Assembly (NCBI RefSeq): GCF_014203355.1
Contig: NZ_JACHIR010000001.1
Location: 3,102,038 to 3,166,037 of the forward strand
From: Kutzneria kofuensis
Lineage (GTDB): Bacteria; Actinomycetota; Actinomycetes; Mycobacteriales; Pseudonocardiaceae
Length of the DNA: 64,000 bases
Direction of reading: 5' to 3'
Positions 17,247 to 26,138 of the stretch are shown here, in pieces; positions within the stretch are counted from its first letter, which is position 1; every line of letters begins with the position of its first letter. Position numbers and translations under genes: made by a program. The notes under the pieces are model-generated. The model saw nothing but the letters and a program-made list of their open reading frames with translations, was not told the DNA's origin and did no database searches.

Positions 17247-17633
17247 TCAGGTGGCGTCCGGGTCGAACGGGGGGCGCTCCCCCGGCGACAGGGGGCGCTG
17301 CTCCCGCTGGTTCGTCGGCGGGGTCGTCGCCGCCGGGAAGCCGTTGGGCTTGTAGCTGTTGTCCTCGGGATAGTCGTCCAGCAGGTGCCGGGTGATGGCG
17401 CGCTTGGGGTTGAACTCGCGCAGCTGGCGCAGGTCCTCCAGCGGCTTGCGCAGCTCGTCGAACTCGGGCCCGAGCTCGGAGCGGAGCTGGTCGCGGGCCC
17501 CGTTGGCGTAGTCCCGCACCTGACGAATGCCCTTGGCCAGCCAGGCGGCAGCGCCGGGCAGTCGCTCGGGCCCGAGGATGAACAGGCCGGCGACGATCAG
17601 GACGAGGAGCTCGCCCCCGCTGATTCCGAACAC
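17247..17633 (-). CDS. tatB: Twin-arginine translocase subunit TatB
   Basis: 128 aa. One N-terminal membrane helix ([27 protein letters not shown]) with the GPERLP hinge, then an amphipathic helix ([30 protein letters not shown]) and a disordered Pro-rich tail. The Glu after the first Gly pair and the length support TatB rather than TatA. GTG start 9 nt after the htrA stop. It completes the sigE-rseA-htrA-tatB order conserved in actinobacteria. Confidence 0.88.
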   Translation of the reverse strand: MFGISGGELLVLIVAGLFILGPERLPGAAAWLAKGIRQVRDYANGARDQLRSELGPEFDELRKPLEDLRQLREFNPKRAITRHLLDDYPEDNSYKPNGFPAATTPPTNQREQRPLSPGERPPFDPDAT

Positions 17634-17642
17634 GTCTCCAGC

Positions 17643-19196
17643 CTAATCCGACTGCGTGGTGACCTGTAGCACCATCTGCCGCCCTTGCCTGACGATCTCC
17701 ACCGGCACCGTCTCGCCGATGGCGCGTTCGATGATGGCGACGTTGAGCTCGTCGGCGGTCCGGATGGGCCGGCCGGCGAACTTGGTGATGACGTCGCCCT
17801 CGGCGATGCCGGCCTTGGCCGCGGCCCCGCCCTGCTTGACGTTCTGGACCTGGGCGCCGTCGGTGGAGACGGCGGACACCGAGCGGGCGTTGAGGCCGAT
17901 GTCGGCGTGCTTGACCTGGCCGTCCCGGATCAGGCCCTCGGCGATCCGTCGGGCGAAGTCGATGGGGATGGCGAAGCCGATGCCGATGGAGCCGGTGTCG
18001 CTGGGCGACAGGATGGCGCTGTTGATGCCGACCAGCGCCCCCGTGCTGTCCAGCAGCGCGCCGCCGGAGTTGCCGTGGTTGATGGCGGCGTCGGTCTGGA
18101 TGGCGTCGTAGGTGACGGGCGGGTCGCCGCCCTCGCCGGCGGCCTGCAGCGGCCGGTTGACGGCGCTGACGATGCCGCTGGTCACGCTGCTGGACAGGCC
18201 GAGCGGCGAGCCGATGGCGATGACCTGGTCGCCGACGGACAGCGAGCTGGACTTGCCGAGCTGGATCACGGTCGGGTTGGTCACCGACACCTTGATCACG
18301 GCGAGGTCGGTCTTGGGGTCCCGGCCGACGATCTTGGCGTCGGTCTTGGTGCCGTCGGCGAACACGACCCGCAGCGTGGCCGACGGGTCGGACGCGGCGG
18401 CGGACACCACGTGGTTGTTGGTCAGGATGTAGCCGCCGCTGTCGATCATGACGCCGGAGCCGAGGCCGCCGCCGTTGCCGACCTGCACCTCGATCTGCAC
18501 GACGGCGGCCTGCGCCCGCTTGACGATGTCGGCGACCGAGCCGGGCACCTGCTCCTTGCCCGGCTCGACCTGGCTGAGGGTGACGGAGCTGGTCAGCGGG
18601 TTGCCGGACTGCGCGATGGCCCAGCCGGCGACACCGCCGCCGACGCCGATGAGCAGCGCGACACCGGCCAGGGTGGCCAGCGCGACGGGCTTGACCCGGC
18701 GGCCGAACAGCAGCTCGGGCACGGACAGCAGCGGGCCGGGGCTGCCGGCCGGCTTGCCCTCATCGTCGCCGTCCTTCTCGGACTCGCCGGCGGGCGGGCC
18801 GAGGATCGCGCCGGCGCCGGGGTCGCGCCACGGGTCGCGGTCGGCGGAGTCCTGCCAGAACACGGGCTCGACCGCCGGCTCCGAGCCGTACGGAAGCGAA
18901 CCGGGCGCGCGCTGCAGCACCACGTCGCCGGCGCTGTCGGGGCGGCCGAAGGCCATGCTCAGGGCCTCGGGCGGCGGCGGGGCGAGCGCGATGGAGCCGT
19001 TGGTGGCGGGAGTGGTGGCGCGCGGCGCGAAGGCGCTGTCCACGCCCTGGGGGCGACCGAACTCGGCGGCCAGCGACGGATCGACGGCCGGCCGGTCCAG
19101 CGGCCGGGGACCGATGCGGCGGCCCTGACCGTCGTCGACACCCGAGACCGGTGTGGCCGGCGGCTGCTCGGGACTGGGCTGCTGCTCGTTCATCAC
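17643..19196 (-). CDS. htrA: Membrane-anchored HtrA/DegP-like serine protease
   Basis: 517 aa. Long Pro-rich cytoplasmic N-terminus (about 1-168), one membrane helix at about 170-195, trypsin-like domain with the triad H262 (NNHVV), D297 (KTDLAV) and S377 (HGNSGGAL), and a C-terminal PDZ domain from about 430 (GLNARSVSAV, AGIAEGDVI). It degrades or refolds envelope proteins and in mycobacteria cleaves the anti-sigma factor pathway. Located directly after rseA, probably in the SigE operon or regulon. Confidence 0.88.
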   Translation of the reverse strand: MMNEQQPSPEQPPATPVSGVDDGQGRRIGPRPLDRPAVDPSLAAEFGRPQGVDSAFAPRATTPATNGSIALAPPPPEALSMAFGRPDSAGDVVLQRAPGSLPYGSEPAVEPVFWQDSADRDPWRDPGAGAILGPPAGESEKDGDDEGKPAGSPGPLLSVPELLFGRRVKPVALATLAGVALLIGVGGGVAGWAIAQSGNPLTSSVTLSQVEPGKEQVPGSVADIVKRAQAAVVQIEVQVGNGGGLGSGVMIDSGGYILTNNHVVSAAASDPSATLRVVFADGTKTDAKIVGRDPKTDLAVIKVSVTNPTVIQLGKSSSLSVGDQVIAIGSPLGLSSSVTSGIVSAVNRPLQAAGEGGDPPVTYDAIQTDAAINHGNSGGALLDSTGALVGINSAILSPSDTGSIGIGFAIPIDFARRIAEGLIRDGQVKHADIGLNARSVSAVSTDGAQVQNVKQGGAAAKAGIAEGDVITKFAGRPIRTADELNVAIIERAIGETVPVEIVRQGRQMVLQVTTQSD

Positions 19197-19224
19197 CGCG
19201 AAGCGTGCCCCACCAGCGGTGAAC

Positions 19225-19845
19225 TCACCGTGTGGGCAGCTGGGTGACGGTCGTCGGCGTGGTGGAGGTGGTCGGCTGCACCTGGGCGATCGAGTTGGCG
19301 TCCACCGGCACGCTGGAGGTGTCGTTGGCGGCCGGGGTGTCCCCGTGCATGGTCACGATGGCGATCGCGCCGAGCACGAGCCCGGACACGACCACGCCCG
19401 CGCCCTGCTTGGTCCGGCGGGACACCCGGTTGCCGAGCACGTTGTGGCCGCTACCGAGGGGCTGCGACGACCCGAACGCGGGAGCGCTGCCGAAAGGGCG
19501 GAGCTTCTCGCCGGCCTTGCCGGGGCGCTGCACGGTGACCAGCTGGCCGTCCTCGGTGACGGCGAGGTTGTCGGGGCCGCTGGGCAGCTCCACGTCCTGC
19601 GGGATGGACATCAGGGACGCGAGCAGGCCGGCGGGCGCGGACGGCGTGGGCGCGGCCTTCATCGCGGTCCGGGCGTGCCGCTGGGTGGCGGCCTCGGCGG
19701 CGCAGTAGGGGCAGCGAGCCAGGTGCGCGGCGGCGCGGTCGTGGGCGGTCGGCGACAGCTCACCGTCGACGAAGGCCACCACCGCGTCGGGCAGCAGATG
19801 CTGCTCCGGCAGGCTCGGCAGACTCCACCCGCGCAGCTCGGTCAT
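19225..19845 (-). CDS. rseA: Anti-sigma-E factor RseA (ZAS type)
   Basis: 206 aa. Zinc-binding anti-sigma motif H41xxxC45xxC48 in [10 protein letters not shown], one membrane helix at about 148-166 and a short Thr-rich outer tail. Start ATG overlaps the sigE stop by 4 nt (ATGA), so sigma and anti-sigma are made in fixed ratio. It holds SigE inactive until redox or envelope stress releases it, as known for mycobacterial RseA. Confidence 0.87.
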   Translation of the reverse strand: MTELRGWSLPSLPEQHLLPDAVVAFVDGELSPTAHDRAAAHLARCPYCAAEAATQRHARTAMKAAPTPSAPAGLLASLMSIPQDVELPSGPDNLAVTEDGQLVTVQRPGKAGEKLRPFGSAPAFGSSQPLGSGHNVLGNRVSRRTKQGAGVVVSGLVLGAIAIVTMHGDTPAANDTSSVPVDANSIAQVQPTTSTTPTTVTQLPTR

Positions 19846-20519
19846 CCAACGTCCTTCCGTGCGAGCTCGGCGCGGCGCTCCAGGCTCGCGCGCAGGGCCT
19901 GCCGGCCCCGGTGGATGCGGCTGCGGACGGTGCCCAGCTTCACCCCGAGCGTGGCGCCGATCTCATCGTAGGACAGGCCCTCGACGTCACAAAGCACGAC
20001 AGCGGCACGGAATTCCGGCGGCAGCTCGTCCAGCGCGGCCTGCAGGTCCGGGTCCAGGTGGGTGTCCGAGTAGACCTGCTCGGGGCTCGGGTCGTCGCCC
20101 ACGATGCGATCGGTGTCGTCGGGCAGGCCCTCCATGCGCAGCCGCGAGCGGCGGCGCGCCATGTCCAGGAACAGGTTGGTGGTGATGCGGTGCAGCCAGC
20201 CCTCGAACGTGCCCGGCTTGTACGAGGCCAGCGACCGGAACACCCGGATGAACGTCTCCTGGGTGAGGTCCTCGGCGTCGTGCTGGTTGCCGGACAGTCG
20301 GTAGGCCAGCCGGTAGACGCGGTCGGCGTGCTCGCGCACGACCTCGTCCCACGACGGCGGTGTCCAGGCGGCCTCCACCGGCGCAATCGCGACGGGAGCG
20401 GCGGCGACCGGCTCCGTGGCCGGTTCAGTCGTCTGCGTGCGCATCGGTGTAGCGGCACCTCCAGCGGGCGGCTGCCCTTCGGTGGGGACAACGTGGCGGA
20501 CGTCCCCGTTGTTCCCCAT
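19842..20519 (-). CDS. sigE: ECF sigma factor SigE
   Basis: 225 aa from ATG 20519. Region 2 reads [65 protein letters not shown]; region 4 reads [41 protein letters not shown]. Both are nearly word-for-word those of mycobacterial SigE. An earlier ATG at 20546 is open, but the predicted -10 (TATAAG, 20541-20536) lies downstream of it, so it would not be transcribed from that promoter. Three TCTCAG-type half-sites precede the -10, suggesting control by a two-component regulator. Confidence 0.88.
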   Translation of the reverse strand: MGNNGDVRHVVPTEGQPPAGGAATPMRTQTTEPATEPVAAAPVAIAPVEAAWTPPSWDEVVREHADRVYRLAYRLSGNQHDAEDLTQETFIRVFRSLASYKPGTFEGWLHRITTNLFLDMARRRSRLRMEGLPDDTDRIVGDDPSPEQVYSDTHLDPDLQAALDELPPEFRAAVVLCDVEGLSYDEIGATLGVKLGTVRSRIHRGRQALRASLERRAELARKDVG

Positions 20520-20535
20520 AACTGTCGCGGCCACG

Positions 20536-20575
20536 CTTATAACCATCGTGAGAGACGCCTGAGAGCAGTCTGAGA
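20536..20575 (-). promoter_or_regulatory. sigE promoter with three 11-bp-spaced TCTCAG half-sites
   Basis: Reading toward sigE: TCTCAG (20575-20570), N5, TCTCAG (20564-20559), N5, TCTCAC (20553-20548), 6 nt, then TATAAG (20541-20536). The middle half-site occupies the -35 place with a 17-nt spacer. This is the layout of an OmpR-type activator site, and the same half-site occurs around 60182-60270. Confidence 0.6.
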
Positions 20576-20620
20576 ATGCTCCGATGCGGGTTGTTCACCC
20601 AGAACGGCCCTCCACGCCGC

Positions 20621-20626
20621 TAACCT
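20621..20626 (+). promoter_or_regulatory. -10 of leaderless O-methyltransferase mRNA
   Basis: TAACCT followed by 8 nt and GTG at 20635. Confidence 0.4.
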
Positions 20627-20634
20627 CGCACCTT

Positions 20635-21252
20635 GTGACGCTCCGGGAGTACGTGGACGGCTACGCCGTCGAGGACGAGGTCACCTCGGCCGCGCGGGCC
20701 CGGGGGCTCGAGCTGGGCTGTGTGCCCATCGGCGTCACCGGCGGGGCCGCGCTGCGCTTCCTCGCCGCGTCCCTGCAGGCCAAGGCGGTCGTGGAGATCG
20801 GGACCGGGGCCGGCGTGAGCGGCCTGTGGCTGCTCGGCGGGATGGCCCGCGACGGCGTCCTGACCTCGATCGACGTGGAGCCGGAGCACCAGCGGGTGGC
20901 CCGGCGGGCCTTCACCGACGCCCGGATCGGCCCCGGCCGCACCCGGCTGATCATGGGGCAGGCCCTGGACGTGCTGCCCCGGCTCACCGACGGCGGCTAC
21001 GACCTGGTGTTCGTGGACGCCGCCAAGCAGGAGTACCCGAGCTACCTGGAGCACGGGGTGCGGATGCTGCGGCCCGGCGGCGTCATCGCGTTCGACAACG
21101 TCTTCTGGAAGGGCAAGGTCGCCGATCCCGCGGAGCGGGACGCGGAGACGCAGGCCATCCGGGAGACCAACCGGGCCGTCCGGGAGGACGACCGGCTGGT
21201 GTCGATCATGCTCCCGGTCGGCGACGGCCTGCTCGTGGCGGCCAAGCGCTGA
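20635..21252 (+). CDS. SAM-dependent O-methyltransferase, Rv1220 type
   Basis: 205 aa, catechol-OMT-like (methyltransferase family 3). SAM motif VVEIGTGAGVSGLWLLGG, acidic residue in TSIDVEPEH, and DLVFVDAAKQEYPSYLEHGVRMLRPGGVIAFDNVFWKGKV with the metal-binding D and DN. GTG 20635 is preferred to ATG 20584 because of the -10 placed 8 nt ahead and because homologues begin about 30 residues before GAALRFLA. Divergent from sigE, as Rv1220c is from Rv1221. Substrate unknown. Confidence 0.82.
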   Translation: MTLREYVDGYAVEDEVTSAARARGLELGCVPIGVTGGAALRFLAASLQAKAVVEIGTGAGVSGLWLLGGMARDGVLTSIDVEPEHQRVARRAFTDARIGPGRTRLIMGQALDVLPRLTDGGYDLVFVDAAKQEYPSYLEHGVRMLRPGGVIAFDNVFWKGKVADPAERDAETQAIRETNRAVREDDRLVSIMLPVGDGLLVAAKR

Positions 21253-21265
21253 CCTGGCGGTTGCC

Positions 21266-22483
21266 CTACTCCGCCCGAGCGCCCTTGCCCAGCACCACGA
21301 CGCCGCTGGCGCTGACGGTGTAGTGCTCGAGGTCGTGCCCGCGGTCCACGCCGATCATCGCCCCGTCGGCGACGACCACGTTCTTGTCCAGGATCGCCCG
21401 CCGCACCACGGCACCCTTGCCGACCCGCACGCCCGGCAGCAGCACGCTGCCCTCGACGGTCGCGCCGGACTCCACCACCACGTCCGAGCTGACCACGGAC
21501 TCCCGCACCGAGGCGCCGGAGATGATCGACCCGGGGCCGACGATGGACTCCTGCGCCATGCCGGCGTTGACGAACTTGGCCGGCGGCAGCGGCGGCGTCG
21601 CGGTCCGGATCGGCCACGCCTGGTTGTAGAGGTTGAACACCGGGTGCACGGACACCAGGTCCATGTGCGCGTCGTAGTAGGCGTCCAGGGTTCCGACGTC
21701 CCGCCAGTAGCCGCGGTCCCGCTCGGTGGCGCCGGGCACGACGTTGTCGTCGAAGTCGTAGACGTAGGCGCTGCCGGCGTCGACCAGCATGGGGATGATG
21801 TTGCCGCCCATGTCGTGGTCGGAGTCGGGGTCGGCGGCGTCGGTGCGCAGCGCGTCCAGCAGGGCCTCGGTGGTGAACACGTAGTTGCCCATGGACGCGA
21901 ACGTGACGTCCGGGTCGTCGGGCACGTGCGGCGGGTCGGCCGGCTTCTCCAGGAACCGGGTGATCCGGCCCTCGGCGTTGGAGTCGATGCAGCCGAACGC
22001 CTTGGCCTCGGCCCGCGGCACCCGGATGCCGGCGACGGTGACCCCGCAGCCGGACTCGATGTGCTGCTCGACCATCTGGCCGGGGTCCATCCGGTACACG
22101 TGGTCGGCGCCGAACACGACGATGTAGTCGGGCTTCTCGTCGTGCACGAGGTTGAGCGACTGGAAGATCGCGTCGGCGCTGCCGGTGTACCAGCGCGGCC
22201 CGAGCCGCTGCTGCGCCGGCACCGGCGTGATGTATTGACCGAGCACGCTGGACAGCCGCCAGGTGGTCGAGATGTGCCGGTCGAGCGAGTGCGACTTGTA
22301 CTGGGTCAGCACGCACAGCTTGGACATGCCGGCGTTGACCAGGTTGGACAGCACGAAGTCGATAAGTCTGTAGTTGCCGCCGAACGGCACCGCAGGCTTG
22401 GCGCGGTCCGCGGTCAGGGGCCACAACCTTTTGCCCTCGCCGCCGGCCAGCACGATTCCCAGAACGTGGGGCTGCCCCTTCAC
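21266..22483 (-). CDS. glgC: Glucose-1-phosphate adenylyltransferase GlgC
   Basis: 405 aa. Makes ADP-glucose from Glc-1-P and ATP. Nucleotidyltransferase motif [16 protein letters not shown] at 9-24 with KPAVPFGG, then [31 protein letters not shown] and a left-handed beta-helix C-terminus ([23 protein letters not shown]). Leaderless GTG start with TAGGGT 8 nt upstream. Divergent from glgM, which uses its product. Confidence 0.92.
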   Translation of the reverse strand: MKGQPHVLGIVLAGGEGKRLWPLTADRAKPAVPFGGNYRLIDFVLSNLVNAGMSKLCVLTQYKSHSLDRHISTTWRLSSVLGQYITPVPAQQRLGPRWYTGSADAIFQSLNLVHDEKPDYIVVFGADHVYRMDPGQMVEQHIESGCGVTVAGIRVPRAEAKAFGCIDSNAEGRITRFLEKPADPPHVPDDPDVTFASMGNYVFTTEALLDALRTDAADPDSDHDMGGNIIPMLVDAGSAYVYDFDDNVVPGATERDRGYWRDVGTLDAYYDAHMDLVSVHPVFNLYNQAWPIRTATPPLPPAKFVNAGMAQESIVGPGSIISGASVRESVVSSDVVVESGATVEGSVLLPGVRVGKGAVVRRAILDKNVVVADGAMIGVDRGHDLEHYTVSASGVVVLGKGARAE

Positions 22484-22491
22484 GATCAGTG

Positions 22492-22515
22492 ACCCTATCC
22501 GCCGGGCACTAGGTT
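22492..22515. promoter_or_regulatory. Divergent leaderless promoters glgC/glgM
   Basis: Minus strand TAGGGT (22497-22492), 8 nt before GTG 22483; plus strand TAGGTT (22510-22515), 7 nt before GTG 22523. Unlike the phzF and dap pairs, these -10 elements do not overlap. Confidence 0.5.
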
Positions 22516-22522
22516 GTCAGCT

Positions 22523-23674
22523 GTGCGGATCGGATTACTGACACGCGAGTACCCGCCCGAGGTGTACGGCGGGGCGGGCGTCCACGTCGGATTCCTCGTG
22601 CCACGGCTGCGCGAGCTGGTCGACGTCGACGTGCACTGTTTCGGTGGTGACCGGCCGGATGCGGTCGCGCACCAGCCGGCGCCGAACCTCAGGGACGCCA
22701 ATCCGGCGCTGTCCACGCTGTCGGTCGACCTGGAGATCACGGCCGCGGTGGCGGGCGTGGACCTCGTGCATTCACATACGTGGTACGCCAACTTCGCCGG
22801 TCATCTGGCGAAGGTGCTGCACGGCGTGCCGCACGTGATCACCGCGCACTCGCTGGAGCCGCGGCGGCCGTGGAAGGCCGAGCAGCTCGGCGGCGGCTAC
22901 CGGTTGTCCTCGTGGGTGGAGCGCACGGCGTACGAGGCGGCGGACGCGATCATCGCGGTCAGCGACGGCATGCGGGCCGACGTCCTCGACTGCTACCCGG
23001 CGCTGGATCCGGCCCGAGTGCACGTTGTCCGCAACGGAATCGACACAACGCTCTACGAATCCGTGACCGGCACGGACGCGCTGACCAAGCACGGCATCGA
23101 CCCGTCGAAGCCGATCGTGGCGTTCGTCGGCCGGATCACCCGGCAGAAGGGTGTCGGGCACCTGGTCGCGGCGGCGCACCGGATCACCGAGGACGCGCAG
23201 CTGGTGCTGTGCGCGGGCGCGCCGGACACGCCGGAGATCGCGGCGGAGACGGAGGCGGCCGTCGCCGAGCTGGCCAAGGCGCGGCCGGGCGTGTTCTGGA
23301 TCCAGGAGATGCTGCCGACCGAAGAGGTCAAGCAGGTGCTCAGCCACGCCACGGTGTTCGTCTGCCCGTCGGTGTACGAGCCGCTGGGCATCGTGAACCT
23401 GGAGGCGATGGCCTGCGGCACCGCCGTGGTCGCGTCCGACGTGGGCGGCATCCCGGAGGTCGTGGACGACGGCGTGACCGGGCTGCTGGTGCACTACGAC
23501 GAGGCCGACGTGGAGACGTACCGGAGCGAGCTGGCGGCGGCGATCTCGCGGCTGCTGGCCGATCCGACCCGGGCGGCGGCGATGGGGCAGGCCGGTCGGG
23601 AGCGCGCGGTGCGGGAGTTCTCCTGGGGCGGCGTGGCGGCGCAGACGGTCGAGGTGTACCGCAGTGTGATCTAG
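22523..23674 (+). CDS. glgM: Alpha-maltose-1-phosphate synthase GlgM (GlgA type)
   Basis: 383-aa GT4 glycosyltransferase. It starts VRIGLLTREYPPEVYGGAGVHVGFLVPRLR, the mycobacterial GlgM opening, and has HSHTWYANFAG, VRNGIDTTLY, FVGRITRQKGV and the donor-binding CPSVYEPLGIVNLEAMACGTAVVASDVGGIPEVV. In actinobacteria it joins ADP-glucose to Glc-1-P to give maltose-1-P for GlgE. TTG 22514 is an alternative start, but the -10 and the family favour GTG 22523. Confidence 0.88.
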   Translation: MRIGLLTREYPPEVYGGAGVHVGFLVPRLRELVDVDVHCFGGDRPDAVAHQPAPNLRDANPALSTLSVDLEITAAVAGVDLVHSHTWYANFAGHLAKVLHGVPHVITAHSLEPRRPWKAEQLGGGYRLSSWVERTAYEAADAIIAVSDGMRADVLDCYPALDPARVHVVRNGIDTTLYESVTGTDALTKHGIDPSKPIVAFVGRITRQKGVGHLVAAAHRITEDAQLVLCAGAPDTPEIAAETEAAVAELAKARPGVFWIQEMLPTEEVKQVLSHATVFVCPSVYEPLGIVNLEAMACGTAVVASDVGGIPEVVDDGVTGLLVHYDEADVETYRSELAAAISRLLADPTRAAAMGQAGRERAVREFSWGGVAAQTVEVYRSVI

Positions 23675-23715
23675 GTCACACTTGGTCACGGCAACCCGGG
23701 ACCCCGGCCGGCCAC

Positions 23716-23750
23716 CTATCCCGATAGAGCGACTTTGATCGAGCTATCGG
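23716..23750 (+). promoter_or_regulatory. Candidate operator before the lipoprotein gene
   Basis: Three CTATC half-sites in alternating orientation: CTATC-CC-GATAG at 23716-23727 and CTATC at 23744-23748, the outer pair forming CCGATAG...CTATCGG. It ends against the ribosome site (AGGA, 23751) of the gene at 23758. It could bind the LysR protein encoded downstream or form a leader hairpin. Two GGTCAC direct repeats 10 bp apart lie just upstream (23674-23689). Confidence 0.4.
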
Positions 23751-23757
23751 AGGACCG

Positions 23758-25239
23758 GTGTCACTCACGGTGCACGGGCCTGGGGGCCGTGCCGCGCTCC
23801 TGCTGTCGGTTGCCGCGCTGCTGCTGGGCGTGGCCGGTTGTTCGACGTCCCACGCGGGCAGCGCGAACGAGCCGACCCTGACCGTCGAGGGCAAGCAGGT
23901 CATCGACCCGGCGCGGCTGCAGGCCGAAGGGGAACGCGAGTTGGCCTACACGGTCGGCTTCGGCTACGTGTCGCCGTCCGGCACCGGGCTGCCCCGCTGC
24001 TGGTTCGCCGCGGTCGGACTCTCCGGCCAGGTGGACGGGCGGCTGTGGTGCGGCCCGGTGCAGGTGCCGGGCAGCCCGCCGACCAACGCGTGGGTGCCGA
24101 TCGCGATGAAGAAGACCGGCGAGAACGCGAGCCAGATCCAGCTGGCGGTGCAGCCGCCCGACGTGCCGATCCCGGGCAACCGCAGCACGCCGGTCAGCGA
24201 CACGCTGATCCGCGCCGACGGCACGACCACGAACCCGAAGGCCGTGGTCAACCGCACCGCGAGCGCCAACTTCGTCGCGGTGCTGGCCGACACCGAGCAC
24301 AAGTCGAACGCCGAGCTGGGCCTCACCGACCAGGTGTCCGTCCGGGTGCACGACGACCTGCTCGCGGTGACCGCCACCGGCTACGGCCGGCCGAGCAGCT
24401 TCCCGATCGGCGACGGCGCGACCCTCGTCCCGGGCAAGGACATCGAGCTGCGGGTGCTGCGCCTGCACGTGGACCGTCCCGGCAAGACCGATCCGGCGTT
24501 CGGCGCGCAGCAGTGGGCCGGCTGGCGGCCGCAGCAGTCGACGTTGTCGCTGGTGGTCGAGGGCCGGCGGACCGTGCTGTCGCCGGACCGGCTGCCCGAT
24601 TCCGGCGACGTGTTCCTGATCTACGCCGTGCCGGTGAAGCCGGATCCGGCGAAGTCGCTGGTCCTCGGCAGCGTCGGCGCGAACTCGCTGGAGCAGCAGG
24701 TGGACGTGCCCAGCGGCAAGCGGACCAGCCAGGCGCCGGACGCGCTGCTGACGGCGAGCGGCGTGAGCAAGGTGCCGGCCAACGCCAGCCAGAAGATCAC
24801 CGTCAAGACGGCCGTGCCGTACGGCGGCGTGGCCGCCGGCGACCACGCCGCCGAGCTGGCCGTCACCGGCGTGCGGCTGGGCCGGCAGCGGCCGATCAAG
24901 CTGGACAGCGGCGACTACCAGCTCGTCACCGAGGCGGCCAAGGACAAGGCGCTGCTGGAGGTGGCGATCAAGGCCACCGGTCAGCTCCCGGCGATCATGG
25001 GCGGGCCGGTCACCAGGAACTCCTTCGCGCTGACGCTGCCGGACAACTCCAAGGCCAAGCTGGTCGGCGTCCGCTACGACGGCGATCTGCTGCCGGCCGC
25101 GCTGGTGTTCGAGGTGCCGGCGACCGTGAAGTCGGTGAAGATCGGGGTGAGCACCGGTTCCGTACAGGTCTCCGCCCTCGGCCGGGTGGACCTGACCGCC
25201 ACCGGCGCGCCGATCGACCTGCCCCTGGACTTCGGATGA
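23758..25239 (+). CDS. Large predicted lipoprotein of unknown function
   Basis: 493 aa. Signal peptide with lipobox LGVAGC, Cys28 acylated. The mature part is beta-rich with repeated short domains, two Cys (RCWF, LWCGP) likely disulfide-bonded, and a domain repeated loosely across about 40-210 and 215-400 (strands beginning LTVEGKQVIDPARL and LSLVVEGRRTVLSPDRL). No family recognised. GTG start after AGGACC. It overlaps the LysR gene by 4 nt (ATGA), so regulator and lipoprotein are co-expressed. Confidence 0.7.
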   Translation: MSLTVHGPGGRAALLLSVAALLLGVAGCSTSHAGSANEPTLTVEGKQVIDPARLQAEGERELAYTVGFGYVSPSGTGLPRCWFAAVGLSGQVDGRLWCGPVQVPGSPPTNAWVPIAMKKTGENASQIQLAVQPPDVPIPGNRSTPVSDTLIRADGTTTNPKAVVNRTASANFVAVLADTEHKSNAELGLTDQVSVRVHDDLLAVTATGYGRPSSFPIGDGATLVPGKDIELRVLRLHVDRPGKTDPAFGAQQWAGWRPQQSTLSLVVEGRRTVLSPDRLPDSGDVFLIYAVPVKPDPAKSLVLGSVGANSLEQQVDVPSGKRTSQAPDALLTASGVSKVPANASQKITVKTAVPYGGVAAGDHAAELAVTGVRLGRQRPIKLDSGDYQLVTEAAKDKALLEVAIKATGQLPAIMGGPVTRNSFALTLPDNSKAKLVGVRYDGDLLPAALVFEVPATVKSVKIGVSTGSVQVSALGRVDLTATGAPIDLPLDFG

Positions 25240-26138
25240 CGCACGAGCAGCTGGCCGCGGGCCTGGCCCCCAGGCTCGCGCTGCTGCGGGCGCTCGCCGC
25301 CGAACAGCACGTCACCAGGGCCGCCGACCGGCTCGGCGTGCCGCAGCCGACGGTCAGCCGCTGGCTGGCCGCGCTGAGCGCGGAACTGGGCACGCCGGTG
25401 ATCGTGCGCAACGGGCGCGGCGTGCGGCTGACCCGGGCCGGGCAGATCCTCGCCGAGGCCGCCGAGCAGGCGCTGGGCGTGCTGGAGACGGGCTGCCGGC
25501 GGGCCATCGGCGAGGCGGATCCGGAGCGTGGGCAGGTGGTGCTGGCGTTCCTGCACACCATGGGCGGCGTGCGGGTGCCCGAGTTGCTACGGGCGTTCCG
25601 CGCCCAGCATCCCGAGGTGCGCTTCGCCCTCGAACAGGCCGCGCACGAGGAGATGCTGGCCCGGGTCCGGGCCGGGGACGTCGATCTCGCGCTGACCGCG
25701 CCGCTGCCCGTCGACCAGCCCGACCTGGAGTGCCAGCCGCTGTACGAGCAGCCGCTGCTGCTGACCGTGCCCACCGGGCACCCACTCGCCGGCCGCCGCC
25801 GGGTGCGGCTGGCGGAGCTGGCCGACGAGCAGTTCGTCGGCATGAAGGCCGGCTACGGGCTGCGCCGCATCACCGACGGCCTGTGCGAGCAGGCCGGCTT
25901 CCTGCCCGTGCTGGCGTTCGAGGGCGAGGAGGTCGACACGGTGCGCGGGCTCGTCGCCGCCGGCCTCGGCGTCGCCCTGCTGCCACAGTCCGACACGGCG
26001 TTGAACGGCGTGGTCGAGCTCGCGCTCTCCCCTTCGGCCAGTCGCACCATCGGCCTCGTCTGGTCGGCGGCCGCGCCCCTGCCACCGGCGGCGGAGCTGT
26101 TCCGAGCTTTCGTCAGCGGTAGTTCTGAGCGAACCTGA
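25236..26138 (+). CDS. LysR-family transcriptional regulator
   Basis: 300 aa. N-terminal HTH APRLALLRALAAEQHVTRAADRLGVPQPTVSRWLAALSAELGTPVIVRNGRGVRLTRAG, then the LysR substrate domain (VRVPELLRAFRAQHPEVRFAL, GDVDLALTAPLP, VAAGLGVALLPQS). ATG overlaps the lipoprotein stop. Its end overlaps the convergent pepA by 26 nt. It may regulate this pair from the palindromic site at 23716-23750 (inference); effector unknown. Confidence 0.82.
   Translation: MTHEQLAAGLAPRLALLRALAAEQHVTRAADRLGVPQPTVSRWLAALSAELGTPVIVRNGRGVRLTRAGQILAEAAEQALGVLETGCRRAIGEADPERGQVVLAFLHTMGGVRVPELLRAFRAQHPEVRFALEQAAHEEMLARVRAGDVDLALTAPLPVDQPDLECQPLYEQPLLLTVPTGHPLAGRRRVRLAELADEQFVGMKAGYGLRRITDGLCEQAGFLPVLAFEGEEVDTVRGLVAAGLGVALLPQSDTALNGVVELALSPSASRTIGLVWSAAAPLPPAAELFRAFVSGSSERT

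Noticed and set aside
20520-20546. Longer SigE starting at ATG 20546
   Set aside because: The probable -10 (20541-20536) and activator sites place the transcript start downstream of this codon.
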